Assembly (NCBI RefSeq): GCF_001280005.1
Contig: NZ_LGDW01000166.1
Coordinates: forward strand, 1-64,000
Direction of reading: 5' to 3'
Length of the DNA: 64,000 nucleotides
Origin: Streptomyces sp. NRRL WC-3618
GTDB lineage: Bacteria > Actinomycetota > Actinomycetes > Streptomycetales > Streptomycetaceae
How positions within the stretch are numbered: the first letter of the stretch is position 1; the number at the start of each line of letters is the position of its first letter. Below, one piece after another: positions 49,519 through 58,396 of this stretch. The notes beneath the pieces were generated by a model. That model had not been told where the DNA came from and did no database searches. It was given only the letters and a program-made list of their open reading frames with translations. A program made the position numbers and the translations under genes.

Positions 49519-50906
49519 GCGACCCCGCCTTCCCGACGCTGCCCCCGGGGTTCCGCTTCGGTACCGCCACCGCCGCCTACCAGATCGAGGGCGCCCACGA
49601 CGAGGACGGCCGTGGCCCGTCCATCTGGGACACCTTCAGCCACACCCCGGGCCGAACCCTCGGCGGCGCGACCGGCGACATGGCCGCCGACCACTATCAC
49701 CGCTACCGCGAGGACATCGCGCTGCTGCGCGACCTCGGCGTCGACAGCTACCGCTTCTCGATCTCCTGGTCCCGCCTGCTGCCCGAGGGCACGGGCCCGG
49801 TCAACACCAAGGGCCTGGACTTCTACGACCGTCTGATCGACGAGCTGCTCGCCGTCGGCATCGCCCCCGCCGTCACCCTCTACCACTGGGACCTGCCGCA
49901 GGCTCTGGAAGACCGGGGCGGCTGGCGCGTCCGGGACACCGCACAGGCGTTCGCGGCATACGCGGCGCTCGCCGCCGAGCGCTACGGCGACCGGGTGGCG
50001 CGCTGGATCACCCTCAACGAGCCGTACTGCTCCGCCTTCGTCGGCCACGCGGAGGGCCGCCACGCGCCCGGCACCCGGGAGGGCCGCGGCGCGCTGGCCG
50101 CCGCCCACCATCTGCTCGTCGGCCACGGCCTGGCGGTGGGCGCCCTGCGCGTGGCGGGTGCCCAGGAGGTCGGCATCACCCTCAACCTGGACCGGGTCCA
50201 CGCCGCCTCGGACCGGCCCGACGACGTCGCGGCCCGCCGCCGCGCCGAGACCCTGCACAACGACATCTGGGCCGAGCCGCTGTTCGCCGGACGCTACCCC
50301 GAGCACGAGGCCGAGACCTGGGCCGGGCTCGCCGAGGGCCCCTGGCGGCAGCCGCGCGACCTGACGGTCATCGGCACACCGCTGGACTTCGTCGGCCTGA
50401 ACTACTACCGGCCCATCTGCGTGACGGCCGCACCCCACCAGGCTTCCGACCCCGAACAGCGCACCGCGGTCGACATCGGGGTTGCCGAGACGGACCCGTA
50501 CGGCACCCGGCACACCACCATGGGCTGGCCGGTCGTCCCGTCGGCGTTCACCGAACTGCTCCGCCGACTCCACGACCGCTACCCCGGGTTGCCCCCGATC
50601 TGGATCACGGAGAACGGATCCGCCGAGGCCGACACCGTCGCACCAGACGGCCAGGTCCACGACGGCGACCGGACCCGCTACCTCGCCGACCACCTCCAGG
50701 CGGTCGCCGACGCGATCGCCGCCGGCGTGGACGTGCGAGGCCACTACGTGTGGTCACTGCTGGACAACTTCGAGTGGGCGCGCGGCTACGACCAGCGGTT
50801 CGGTCTGGTCCGCGTCGGCTACGACACCCAGACCCGCACTCCCAAGGATAGCTACCGCTGGTACCGGGACTTGATCACCATGCATCGCATCCAGCGCACA
50901 GAATAA
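49515..50906 (+). CDS. GH1 beta-glucosidase
   Basis: The 463-residue TIM-barrel enzyme has the GH1 N-terminal signature FRFGTATAAYQIEGAHDEDGRGPSIWDTF, the acid/base Glu in WITLNEPYCSAF, the nucleophile Glu in WITENGSAE and the sugar-binding WSLLDNFEWARGYDQRFGLV. It hydrolyses cellobiose and short beta-glucosides in the cytoplasm. Its ATG overlaps the GH3 stop codon in an ATGA arrangement, so the two are translationally coupled and share the LacI-type control. Length and motifs are complete. Confidence 0.93.
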   Translation: MSDPAFPTLPPGFRFGTATAAYQIEGAHDEDGRGPSIWDTFSHTPGRTLGGATGDMAADHYHRYREDIALLRDLGVDSYRFSISWSRLLPEGTGPVNTKGLDFYDRLIDELLAVGIAPAVTLYHWDLPQALEDRGGWRVRDTAQAFAAYAALAAERYGDRVARWITLNEPYCSAFVGHAEGRHAPGTREGRGALAAAHHLLVGHGLAVGALRVAGAQEVGITLNLDRVHAASDRPDDVAARRRAETLHNDIWAEPLFAGRYPEHEAETWAGLAEGPWRQPRDLTVIGTPLDFVGLNYYRPICVTAAPHQASDPEQRTAVDIGVAETDPYGTRHTTMGWPVVPSAFTELLRRLHDRYPGLPPIWITENGSAEADTVAPDGQVHDGDRTRYLADHLQAVADAIAAGVDVRGHYVWSLLDNFEWARGYDQRFGLVRVGYDTQTRTPKDSYRWYRDLITMHRIQRTE

Positions 50907-51028
50907 GTACTACTCATATTCCTCTGCAGAGCGCAGAGTCGTCGCCAAAGCCGAGGTGATTTATCCAAATTATTAGCAATTGTGGGGTATTGGCGTTGCG
51001 GGAGTGAAAAATATGCCTGCCCGCGGTC

Positions 51029-51058
51029 TTGACGCCGATGCTTTTCTGGCCGGATAAA
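51029..51058 (+). promoter_or_regulatory. Candidate promoter of the GH141-like gene
   Basis: TTGACG (51029-51034) and GATAAA (51053-51058) are 18 bp apart in an AT-rich segment 44 bp upstream of the start codon. AGAGGAG provides a strong ribosome-binding site. Confidence 0.5.
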
Positions 51059-51101
51059 TGCAACTCATCACCCAGTAGGGCCGCCAGAGGAGACACCCAA
51101 A

Positions 51102-53792
51102 ATGAGATCCCTACGTGTCGGTGCGGGGCTGAGCAAAGCGCTCGCGGCGGCGGTCGTCGTCTGCGCGACGGTGCTCCCCGTGCAGACCGCCCACGCGGCG
51201 ACGTCGAACTTCTATGTCGACCCGGTGAGCGGCAGTGACAGCAACTCGGGCACCAGCACCGCCGCTGCCTTCAGGACCATCCAGGCAGCGCAGGCCGCGG
51301 TCCGGGGCGCCAACGCGAACATGTCCGACGACATCGTCGTGAACCTGCGCGGCGGCACCTATCCCCTCACCGCCCCGATCACCTTCGGCACGGGGGACTC
51401 GGGCACGAACGGCCACACGGTCGTCTACCAGGCGTACAACGGTGAGAGTCCCATGATCACCGGCGGCCGGGCGGTCACCGGCTGGACCTCGGCGGCGAAC
51501 GGCGAGTACAAGGCGTCGGTGGGCAGCCTCAACTTCCGGCAGCTGTACGTCAACGGGGTCCGCGCCACCCGGGCCCGGTTCCCCGACCTCGGCTCGGACT
51601 TCCAGCTGCAGGGCAGCGACAAGCCCAACAAGCTGCTGAAGGTGCTCAGTTCGCAGGTCTCCAACTGGGACCACCTCAGCCAGGTCGAGATGGCGCTGGA
51701 AACGCAGTGGGGCGAGAGCTTCCTGCGGCTGAAGTCGATCAGCTCCAGCAACGGCACCGCCAACGTGTCGATCCAGGACCACGAGGCGGGCATCCTGTTC
51801 CAGCGCCCCTTCCCGGTCCTCTCCGACGGCTCTGCCCTGCACTTCGAGAACGCCCACGAATTCCTCAACGAACCGGGCGAGTTCTACGTCGACACGGCCG
51901 CGCAGACCGTCTACTACAAGCCCCGCCCCGGCGAGAACATGTCCACGGCCACCGTGCAGGCCCCGACGCTGCCGACCCTCTTCGACGTCAGGGGCACCAG
52001 CCTCGACAGCCCCGCCCACGACGTGCGCTTCTCCGGGCTCACCTTCACCGGGACCACCTGGATGGAGGCGACCAACAACGGCTACCTCAACGCCCAGGGC
52101 GGCAACTTCAACATCTCCGCCGACAATTCCAACAACCAGTACGTCGGTCGACCGCCGGCCGGAGTCCAGGCGTCGAACGCCGACCGCGTCTCCTTCACCG
52201 GCAACACCTTCACGCAGATGGGCGCCACCGCCCTCGACCTGCACCACGGTGTGCACGACAGCACCGTGACCGGCAACGTCATCAGCGACATCGCCGGTAA
52301 CGGAATCATGATCGGCAAGTTCTCCGACCCGACCGTGGAGTACCACACCGTCTACAACCCGCCCACCTCACCGGCCGGTGAGGACGTCCGGGAGGTGGTC
52401 AGGAACGTCACCGTCAAGAACAACCTGATCACCCGGATCGGTGAGGACTACCTGGGTACCACGGCCATCGACGCGGGCTTCGTCAACAGCACCACCATCG
52501 ACCACAACGACATCTCCGACACCCCGTGGGCCGGCATCTCGCTCGGCTGGGGCTGGCAGTCGGCGGCCAACGCCGAAGGCAACAACAGCGTCAGCTTCAA
52601 CCGCATCGGCAACGTGATGAACCGGCTCTGCGACTCCGCCGGCATCTACCACCTGTCCAACGACCCGGGCACGGTCATCAACGGCAACTACATCCACGAC
52701 GTGATACGCATGCCGGCCGCCTGCGGCAGCGCCGTGCACGGCATCTACACGGACGAGGGGTCGAACAACATGACCCTGTCGAACAACGTGCTGTCGCGCA
52801 CCGACGGATTCATCAACCAGAACCGCAACGGCTCCGACGTCACGCTCACCAACAACACGACGTCCGGTGACTCGGTGATCAAGGCCTCCGGTCTTGAGTC
52901 CGCCTATCAGGGGCTGGCGGCGAGGCTCAACCTCGCCCACAACAAGCGGGCGTCCTCCTCGTCGGTCTACGGTTCCGGCACGCCGGCCGCGAACGCCGTC
53001 GACAACAACGGCTCGACCGGCTGGTCGCCCACCGGGAGCGACACCTCGGCGTGGTGGCAGGTCGACCTGGGGCAGGCCTACCAGCTCGGACAGTTCTCCC
53101 TGACCACCCGTCAGGACCTGGACCAGTCCGAGACCCGCGGCAACTTCGAGATCCGAGGCTCCAACGATCCGTCCTTCGGCACCTACACCGTCCTGGGACG
53201 CCAGACGAGCACCCTGCCGCTCGCCGCGACGCTCACGAGCAGCATCGACATCCGCCAGCAGTTCCGCTACGTGCGGGTCGCCAAGACCGACGGCGCGTAC
53301 TTCTACATCACGGACTTCAGTGTGCAGCGGGCCGGCGGGGCACTGGAGGACGCGACCGGTGCGCCGAACACCAACCCCTCGACGTACTACACGATCAAGA
53401 ACGTCAACAGCGGGCAGCTGATGGACGTCTACCAGAACTCCACCGCCGACGGAGGGAGCGTCGTCCAGTGGCCGAGCAATGCTGGCGCCAACCAGCAGTG
53501 GACCATCGTTCCGGTCAGTGGGCAGCTCTACAGGATCGTGAACAGGAACAGCGGCAAGGCCCTCGACATGAACTTCTCCAGCCACTGGAGGGGGACCTCG
53601 CTGCAGCAGTACACCTACGGCGGCGGCAACAACCAGCTGTGGTACTTCGAGCCGGTCAGCGGTGGGTACGCCATCCGCAACTACGAGTCCAGGCAGGTAC
53701 TGGAAGTCGCCGCCGGCTCGACGGCCAACGGCGCGGCCGTCCAGCAGTGGATGGCGCTCAACCAGCCCAACCAGACATGGACGCTCCAGTGA
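51102..53792 (+). CDS. Secreted parallel beta-helix glycosidase (GH141-like) with CBM32 and CBM13 modules
   Basis: The 896-residue protein has a Sec signal peptide (LSKALAAAVVVCATVLPVQTAHA). A right-handed beta-helix region follows (FYVDPVSGSDSNSGTSTAAAFRTIQAAQAAV, VVNLRGGTYPL, then repeated parallel turns such as VRNVTVKNNLITRIGEDY and TTIDHNDISDTPWAGISLGWGW), the layout of GH141 enzymes (fucosidase or xylanase). Residues about 608-743 form an F5/8-type C domain (NLAHNKRASSSS to YVRVAKTDGAYFYITDF) and about 760-896 a ricin-type lectin with QQW motifs. It would attack branched hemicellulose or pectin outside the cell. Monocistronic, between its own promoter and a strong terminator. Confidence 0.85.
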   Translation: MRSLRVGAGLSKALAAAVVVCATVLPVQTAHAATSNFYVDPVSGSDSNSGTSTAAAFRTIQAAQAAVRGANANMSDDIVVNLRGGTYPLTAPITFGTGDSGTNGHTVVYQAYNGESPMITGGRAVTGWTSAANGEYKASVGSLNFRQLYVNGVRATRARFPDLGSDFQLQGSDKPNKLLKVLSSQVSNWDHLSQVEMALETQWGESFLRLKSISSSNGTANVSIQDHEAGILFQRPFPVLSDGSALHFENAHEFLNEPGEFYVDTAAQTVYYKPRPGENMSTATVQAPTLPTLFDVRGTSLDSPAHDVRFSGLTFTGTTWMEATNNGYLNAQGGNFNISADNSNNQYVGRPPAGVQASNADRVSFTGNTFTQMGATALDLHHGVHDSTVTGNVISDIAGNGIMIGKFSDPTVEYHTVYNPPTSPAGEDVREVVRNVTVKNNLITRIGEDYLGTTAIDAGFVNSTTIDHNDISDTPWAGISLGWGWQSAANAEGNNSVSFNRIGNVMNRLCDSAGIYHLSNDPGTVINGNYIHDVIRMPAACGSAVHGIYTDEGSNNMTLSNNVLSRTDGFINQNRNGSDVTLTNNTTSGDSVIKASGLESAYQGLAARLNLAHNKRASSSSVYGSGTPAANAVDNNGSTGWSPTGSDTSAWWQVDLGQAYQLGQFSLTTRQDLDQSETRGNFEIRGSNDPSFGTYTVLGRQTSTLPLAATLTSSIDIRQQFRYVRVAKTDGAYFYITDFSVQRAGGALEDATGAPNTNPSTYYTIKNVNSGQLMDVYQNSTADGGSVVQWPSNAGANQQWTIVPVSGQLYRIVNRNSGKALDMNFSSHWRGTSLQQYTYGGGNNQLWYFEPVSGGYAIRNYESRQVLEVAAGSTANGAAVQQWMALNQPNQTWTLQ

Positions 53793-53813
53793 CCCGGTGA
53801 CCCAGTGAATGCC

Positions 53814-53845
53814 GAGGCCGGGGAGCGATCGTGCTCCCCGGCCTC
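53814..53845 (+). terminator. Hairpin terminator after the GH141-like gene
   Basis: GAGGCCGGGGAGC (53814-53826) and its exact complement (53833-53845) form a 13-bp stem with a 6-nt loop, 21 nt past the stop. In 53846-54078 I see no supportable gene. Confidence 0.75.
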
Positions 53846-54078
53846 ACCCAGGCCCCGGCACGGGAACAGGCCACGGTGAACCCCTCGAACGTGGCGATTC
53901 CCCGTGCACCGGTTCCGTGCCGGCCCGCGCCCAGATCGTCACGGACGACGAGGCCCGCCCGCCCCCAGCCCCCGGTCGCGAGACCGTGCACGTCGGTGAC
54001 GCGTCCTTCGCCGCGGTCGCCCAGCGGCGCCCGGTGGACCAGCGGGACCGGAAGCCCCGCCGCCCAGGATCGTGAGTC

Positions 54079-54843
54079 TCATACCTTGACCACCTCAACT
54101 CCCGCCTCCCGCAGCCGACTACAGGTCTTCTCGTCGCCCGGGGCGTTGGTCACCACGACGTCGAGCTCCTCCGGACCGCACACCCGGGCCATGCCGGTGC
54201 CGGGGAACTTGCCCGCGTCGGCGACCAGGACGACCTGGGCGCTGGCGGCGATCATCGCCCGCTTGACGGGCACCTCGACGGCGGTCGTGTCCAGGACCTG
54301 CCCGTCGGGGCGGACTCCGCTGGTGCCGAGGAACAGCCGGTCGGCGTGGACCTGGCGCAGGTTGTCCTCGGTGAGGAAGCCGACCAGTGAGCGGTAGTCG
54401 CGCCGCACCACGCCGCCCAGCAGGAGCAGCTGGACGTCCCTGTCGTCCTGGAGCTCCTCGTAGACGGCCAGGTTGCTGGTGATCACCGTCAGGGACCGGC
54501 CGTGCAACTGGCGGGCCACCCGGTGGGCGGTGGTGCCAATGTCGAGCAGCACGGTCTCGCCGTCCCTGACGAGGTTTGCGCAGCAGGCGGCCAGCGCGTC
54601 CTTCGCCTCGACCCGTTCGCCGGCCACGTCGGCGAACGGGTCGTCCTCGCCCACGACGGGGGCCGCACCGCCGTAGACCCGCTTGAGCAGTCCCTCGTCC
54701 TCCAGCTGCGCGAGGTCGCGCCTGATCGTGGCCTCGCTCGCCCCGATCTTCGCGGCGAGGGAGACCACCGACGTGGGCCCGTCCGTGCGCAGGGCGCGCA
54801 GGATCAGCTGATGTCTTCGGTCAGGGAGCATGCGGCAGACCAT
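54079..54843 (-). CDS. DeoR-family sugar-metabolism regulator
   Basis: The 254-residue protein has the DeoR winged HTH (MLPDRRHQLILRALRTDGPTSVVSLAAKIGASEATIRRDLAQLEDEGLLKRVYGGA) and the DeoRC sugar-phosphate sensor domain with VLLDIGTTAHRVARQL, LTVITSNLAVYEEL, LLLGGVVRRDYRSLVG and RLFLGTSGV. Such regulators usually repress a sugar operon until a sugar phosphate binds. Here the obvious target is the divergent CUT1 transporter. ATG 54843 (GGAGAG nine bases upstream) is preferred over 54831, which lacks a binding site. Confidence 0.92.
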   Translation of the reverse strand: MVCRMLPDRRHQLILRALRTDGPTSVVSLAAKIGASEATIRRDLAQLEDEGLLKRVYGGAAPVVGEDDPFADVAGERVEAKDALAACCANLVRDGETVLLDIGTTAHRVARQLHGRSLTVITSNLAVYEELQDDRDVQLLLLGGVVRRDYRSLVGFLTEDNLRQVHADRLFLGTSGVRPDGQVLDTTAVEVPVKRAMIAASAQVVLVADAGKFPGTGMARVCGPEELDVVVTNAPGDEKTCSRLREAGVEVVKV

Positions 54844-54898
54844 ACTCGCGAACTCTCCAAACTCAAGCAAAGTCACGCAAGAATGTCTCGATACCTGC

Positions 54899-54912
54899 TT
54901 GACCCTTGTCAA
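54899..54912. promoter_or_regulatory. Candidate DeoR operator (TTGAC-CCTT-GTCAA)
   Basis: A perfect 5+5 palindrome with a 4-bp spacer, 56 bp upstream of the regulator start. On the minus strand it also supplies a TTGACA -35-like hexamer, so binding could autoregulate the deoR-type gene. Confidence 0.4.
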
Positions 54913-55050
54913 ACCCGCGCACTGGGTGCACGCTCTTGCGTAATTCGGAGCCCAGGTCCGGACCCCACTCCGGTCGGCCGAAGCGGATGAACGGCGTATT
55001 CCGCCGTCCTGGACGCGTCGGCACCGTCTGAGAGGACCAGGTCGCACACC

Positions 55051-55101
55051 CCGGGTGGCTGAAGGGTTACTGACCCACGCCGATGCTCTTCAGCCACCCG
55101 G
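55051..55101 (+). promoter_or_regulatory. Long inverted repeat in the presumed 5' UTR of the sugar ABC operon
   Basis: CCGGGTGGCTGAAG (55051-55064) and its exact complement (55088-55101) flank a 23-nt loop, ending 100 bp before the binding-protein start. It could be a terminator-like attenuator, a binding site or an mRNA stabiliser. Confidence 0.55.
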
Positions 55102-55201
55102 CCTTCCGCCACGCCCCCCGCCGCGGCCGTGACTTCGCACGTCCTGTCGGACATGCCGGACGCGCCGAACCCCCGAACACCCCGAAAGCCAGGAGAAGAA
55201 C

Positions 55202-56476
55202 GTGGACCTTTCCCGCAGACGATTCCTTCAGGCCGCCGCACTGACGGCCGCCGCAGCAGGGGCCACCGCGGCGTGCGGCGGCTCCGGATCGAGCGGCAGC
55301 AAGGACAGCAAGAACCTGGCCCTCTGGTACTGGTCGGGCGGCCTGAGCGACAAGGTCGTCGCGGATGCCAAGGCGCACTTCTCCGACATCAGCCTCACGA
55401 CGTCCGTGGTCGGCGGCGATTTCAAGACCAAGCTGCTCACCGGCCTGAGGGCCGCCCAGTCCGCGCCGGACATCGCCGGCGTCAAGGGCGAGGACATCGC
55501 CTCCTTCCTGCCGAACGCCGACCGATTCGTCGACCTCAGGACCGTCGGCGCGGACAAGCTGGTCCCGCAGTACCTGGCGTGGAAGCTGAAGCAGGCCACC
55601 ACGAAGGACGGCAAGCTCATCGGCTTCCCGATCGACATCGGCCCCTGCGCCACCTTCTACCGCGAGGACCTCTTCGCGAAGGCGGGACTGCCCACCGACC
55701 CGGCCAGGGTCTCGGCCGAACTGGCCACCTGGGACGACTACTTCAAGGCCGGCGTCGAACTGCACAAGGCGGTCCCGAAGACCTACCTGATCAACAACAT
55801 CGGCTCGGTGTTCTCGATGATGATCGGCCAGGGCACCCAGCGGTTCATCGACGGGGACAACAAGTTCATCGGCGACCAGGACCACATCCGCACCGCCTGG
55901 ACCACCGCCGTGAAGCCCTACACCCTCGGCATCGACGCCAAGATCAACGACAACACCTGGAACGCCGCGATCAGCAACGGCTCCCTGGGCACCGAGATCG
56001 GCGCCGCCTGGCACGCGCTGGACATCAGCAACGCGGCCCCGGGCACCAAGGGCGACTGGCGGGTGGCGAGCCTGCCGGGAGGGCCGTCCAACCTCGGCGG
56101 GTCCTTCCTGGCGATCCCCGCGACCAGCGGCAACCCCGAAGAGGCCTTCAAGATCATCAGCTGGATCCTCAGTCCGGAGAACCAAGCCCGTGGCTTCACC
56201 GACGCGGCGCTCTTCCCGACCGCCCCGGCCGCTTACAAACTGCCGGCGCTGACCGGCGGCGACGCCTTCTTCGGCGGCCAGAAGACCATCGAGATCTTCG
56301 GTCCGGCGGCCGAGAAGATCCCCACGGCCTACGAGGCACCGGCCGACGCGGCGGTCTCCGCGCCCTTCTTCAGCGAACTGACCAGCATCGAGGCCAAGGG
56401 CAAGGACCCCGAGCAGGCCTGGAAGGACGCGGTCGGCCAGGCCAAGCAGATCGCCGAGCGCCAGGGAGTGAAGTGA
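55202..56476 (+). CDS. Sugar ABC transporter extracellular substrate-binding lipoprotein
   Basis: The 424-residue protein begins DLSRRRFLQAAALTAAAAGATAACGG: a twin-arginine motif followed by a lipobox with Cys25, so it is a Tat-exported lipoprotein. The body is a CUT1-type solute-binding fold (LALWYWSGGLSDKVV, PDIAGVKGEDIASFLPN, GFPIDIGPCATFYREDLFAKAGLP, a WxxDYFKAG helix, PGGPSNLGGSFLAIPATSGNPEEAFKI). It captures an oligosaccharide for the two permeases that follow. GTG 55202 follows AGGAG. The neighbouring glycosidases suggest a beta-glucan or hemicellulose oligomer, but specificity is not readable. Confidence 0.92.
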   Translation: MDLSRRRFLQAAALTAAAAGATAACGGSGSSGSKDSKNLALWYWSGGLSDKVVADAKAHFSDISLTTSVVGGDFKTKLLTGLRAAQSAPDIAGVKGEDIASFLPNADRFVDLRTVGADKLVPQYLAWKLKQATTKDGKLIGFPIDIGPCATFYREDLFAKAGLPTDPARVSAELATWDDYFKAGVELHKAVPKTYLINNIGSVFSMMIGQGTQRFIDGDNKFIGDQDHIRTAWTTAVKPYTLGIDAKINDNTWNAAISNGSLGTEIGAAWHALDISNAAPGTKGDWRVASLPGGPSNLGGSFLAIPATSGNPEEAFKIISWILSPENQARGFTDAALFPTAPAAYKLPALTGGDAFFGGQKTIEIFGPAAEKIPTAYEAPADAAVSAPFFSELTSIEAKGKDPEQAWKDAVGQAKQIAERQGVK

Positions 56477-56477
56477 C

Positions 56478-57536
56478 ATGTCGTCAACCCCGGTAGCCGG
56501 CCCGGCGCCCACCGGACCGACCTCCGGATCCGACCCCGGCCTCGCCGGCCCGCCGGCCGCGGACCGCCCGCGCGGCGGTCCGGGCCGGCCCCGCCGCCGG
56601 ATCCGGCCGGTGTCGGCCGGACCCCGGACGAGGCCGCCGCGGCGGATCGCCAGGCACTGGCCGCAGTACCTGGCCATCTCGCCGTACTACCTGATCTTCT
56701 CCGTCTTCATGCTCTTCCCGGTGATCTACACCGTGTACCTGGCGTTCCAGAAGTGGGACGGCATCGGGGACATGCACTTCGTCGGATTCCAGCAGTTCCG
56801 CTTCCTGTGGGACGACCCGATCTTCTGGCTGTCCGTGCGCAACACCCTGGTCATCTGGGTGCTGTCGACCGTGCCGATGCTCGTCATGGCGCTGGTGCTC
56901 GCGGTGCTGGTGAACTCCACCAAACGCTTCACGGCCTTCTACCGGGTCGCCCTGTTCATCCCCAGCATCACCTCGCTGGTGGCCATCGCGATCTTCTTCG
57001 GCGCGATCTTCAGCAACAACTTCGGCCTCATCAACGCCGTCCTCAGATCGCTGCATCTGTCGGCCGTGCCCTGGATGAGCAACGAATGGACGATCAAGCT
57101 GGTGATCGCGGCGCTGATGACCTGGCAGTGGACCGGCTACAACGCCATCATCTACCTCGCCGGCCTCCAGGCGATCCCCTCGGAGGTCTACGAGGCCGCC
57201 CGGATGGACGGGGCCGGCCCGGCCCGGATCTTCTTCTCCGTCACCGTCCCGCTGCTGCGGCCCATCATCCTGTTCACCGTGGTGGTCTCCACCGTCACCG
57301 GTCTGCAGAGCTTCACCGAACCCCAGGTGCTGTTCGGCAGCGAGGCGGCCACCAACCCCAACTCCGGCGGCCCGGGCCAGGCCGGTCTGACCACGTTGCT
57401 GTACTTCTACCACCAGGCCTTCGACAACAACGACTTCGGTTACGGCGCCGCCATCGTCTGGGCCTTCTTCCTGCTGATCCTGCTCATCGTCCTCGTCAAC
57501 TGGGCTCTGGTGCAGCGTAAGGAGCGACGGCCGTGA
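56478..57536 (+). CDS. Sugar ABC transporter permease (MalF-like)
   Basis: The 352-residue protein has an unusually long Pro/Gly/Arg-rich cytoplasmic N-terminus (about 58 residues), then six transmembrane helices (from YLAISPYYLIFSVFMLFPVIYTVYLAF) and the permease EAA loop EVYEAARMDGAGPARIFFSVTVPLLRP, which contacts the ATPase. It starts one base after the binding-protein stop and overlaps the next permease by four bases, so the three genes form a tight operon. The helper ATPase is not encoded here; Streptomyces CUT1 systems generally share MsiK. Confidence 0.92.
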   Translation: MSSTPVAGPAPTGPTSGSDPGLAGPPAADRPRGGPGRPRRRIRPVSAGPRTRPPRRIARHWPQYLAISPYYLIFSVFMLFPVIYTVYLAFQKWDGIGDMHFVGFQQFRFLWDDPIFWLSVRNTLVIWVLSTVPMLVMALVLAVLVNSTKRFTAFYRVALFIPSITSLVAIAIFFGAIFSNNFGLINAVLRSLHLSAVPWMSNEWTIKLVIAALMTWQWTGYNAIIYLAGLQAIPSEVYEAARMDGAGPARIFFSVTVPLLRPIILFTVVVSTVTGLQSFTEPQVLFGSEAATNPNSGGPGQAGLTTLLYFYHQAFDNNDFGYGAAIVWAFFLLILLIVLVNWALVQRKERRP

Positions 57537-58366
57537 ACGGCATGAACCGCAAGCGCGTCCGGGGGCTGAGCGTCCATGTGATCCTGGTGCTCGGCGTCGT
57601 CATCTCGGTGTTCCCGTTCTACTGGATCGTCGTCATGGCGACGAACACCTCGCAGGACATCTACAGCTACCCGCCGAAGCTGTGGTTCGGCGGCAACCTG
57701 CTGACCAACGTCCAGCACCTGTTCGACCGGATGGACTTCTTCGGGTCGCTGTCCAACACGGTGATCGTCGCGGTCTGTACGACGGCACTGGTGCTGTTCT
57801 TCGACTCGCTGGCCGCCTTCGCCTTCGCCAAGTACGACTTCCCGGGCAAGAAGTTCTTCTTCGGCGTACTGCTGTCGATGTACCTCCTGCCGACGCAGCT
57901 GGCGATCATCCCGCAGTACGAGATCATGGTGCAGCTCGGCTGGCTGGGCACCCTCAAGGCACTCGTCGTGCCGGCCGCCGCCAACGCCTTCGGCATCTTC
58001 TGGATGCGCCAGTACACCACCACCAGCGTCCCCGACGAACTGCTGGACGCCGCCCGCATCGAGGGCGCCGGATTCTTCCGGCTGTACTGGCATGTGGTGC
58101 TGCCCTGCGTCCGCCCGGCCCTGGCGTTCCTCGGCATCTACACCTTCATCGCCGCCTGGAACGACTACATCCTGCCGTTGGTGATGCTGGTCAACCCGGA
58201 CCGCCTCACCCTCCAGGTGGCGCTGGCCCAGCTGTACGCCGGCCACTCCACCGACTACAGCATGGTGATGGCGGGGGTGCTGCTGTCGGTCATCCCGCTG
58301 GTGCTGGTGTTCACCTTCTTCGCCCGCGGGTTCATCGCCGACGCGACCAAGGGAGCCCTGCGCTGA
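57533..58366 (+). CDS. Sugar ABC transporter permease (MalG-like)
   Basis: The 277-residue protein has six transmembrane helices (starting VHVILVLGVVISVFPFYWIVVMA) and the EAA loop as ELLDAARIEGAGFFRLYWHVVLPCVRP. It pairs with the preceding MalF-like permease. GTG 57533 overlaps the upstream stop in GTGA. Only 30 bp separate its stop from the convergent phosphatase gene and no ATPase gene follows, so the system depends on an ATPase encoded elsewhere. Confidence 0.92.
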   Translation: MNGMNRKRVRGLSVHVILVLGVVISVFPFYWIVVMATNTSQDIYSYPPKLWFGGNLLTNVQHLFDRMDFFGSLSNTVIVAVCTTALVLFFDSLAAFAFAKYDFPGKKFFFGVLLSMYLLPTQLAIIPQYEIMVQLGWLGTLKALVVPAAANAFGIFWMRQYTTTSVPDELLDAARIEGAGFFRLYWHVVLPCVRPALAFLGIYTFIAAWNDYILPLVMLVNPDRLTLQVALAQLYAGHSTDYSMVMAGVLLSVIPLVLVFTFFARGFIADATKGALR

Positions 58367-58396
58367 CGAGCTCGCCGGGACGGCCATGACGGGGAC

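Larger units (their letters stand above)
54844..55201. other. Divergent regulatory region between deoR-type gene and sugar ABC operon
   Basis: The 358-bp gap holds repeated GCAA-type elements (GCAAAGTCACGCAAG, 54867-54881), a TTGAC-N4-GTCAA palindrome (54899-54912) and a 14-bp inverted repeat (55051-55101) close to the binding-protein gene. No gene is supportable. Confidence 0.6.
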
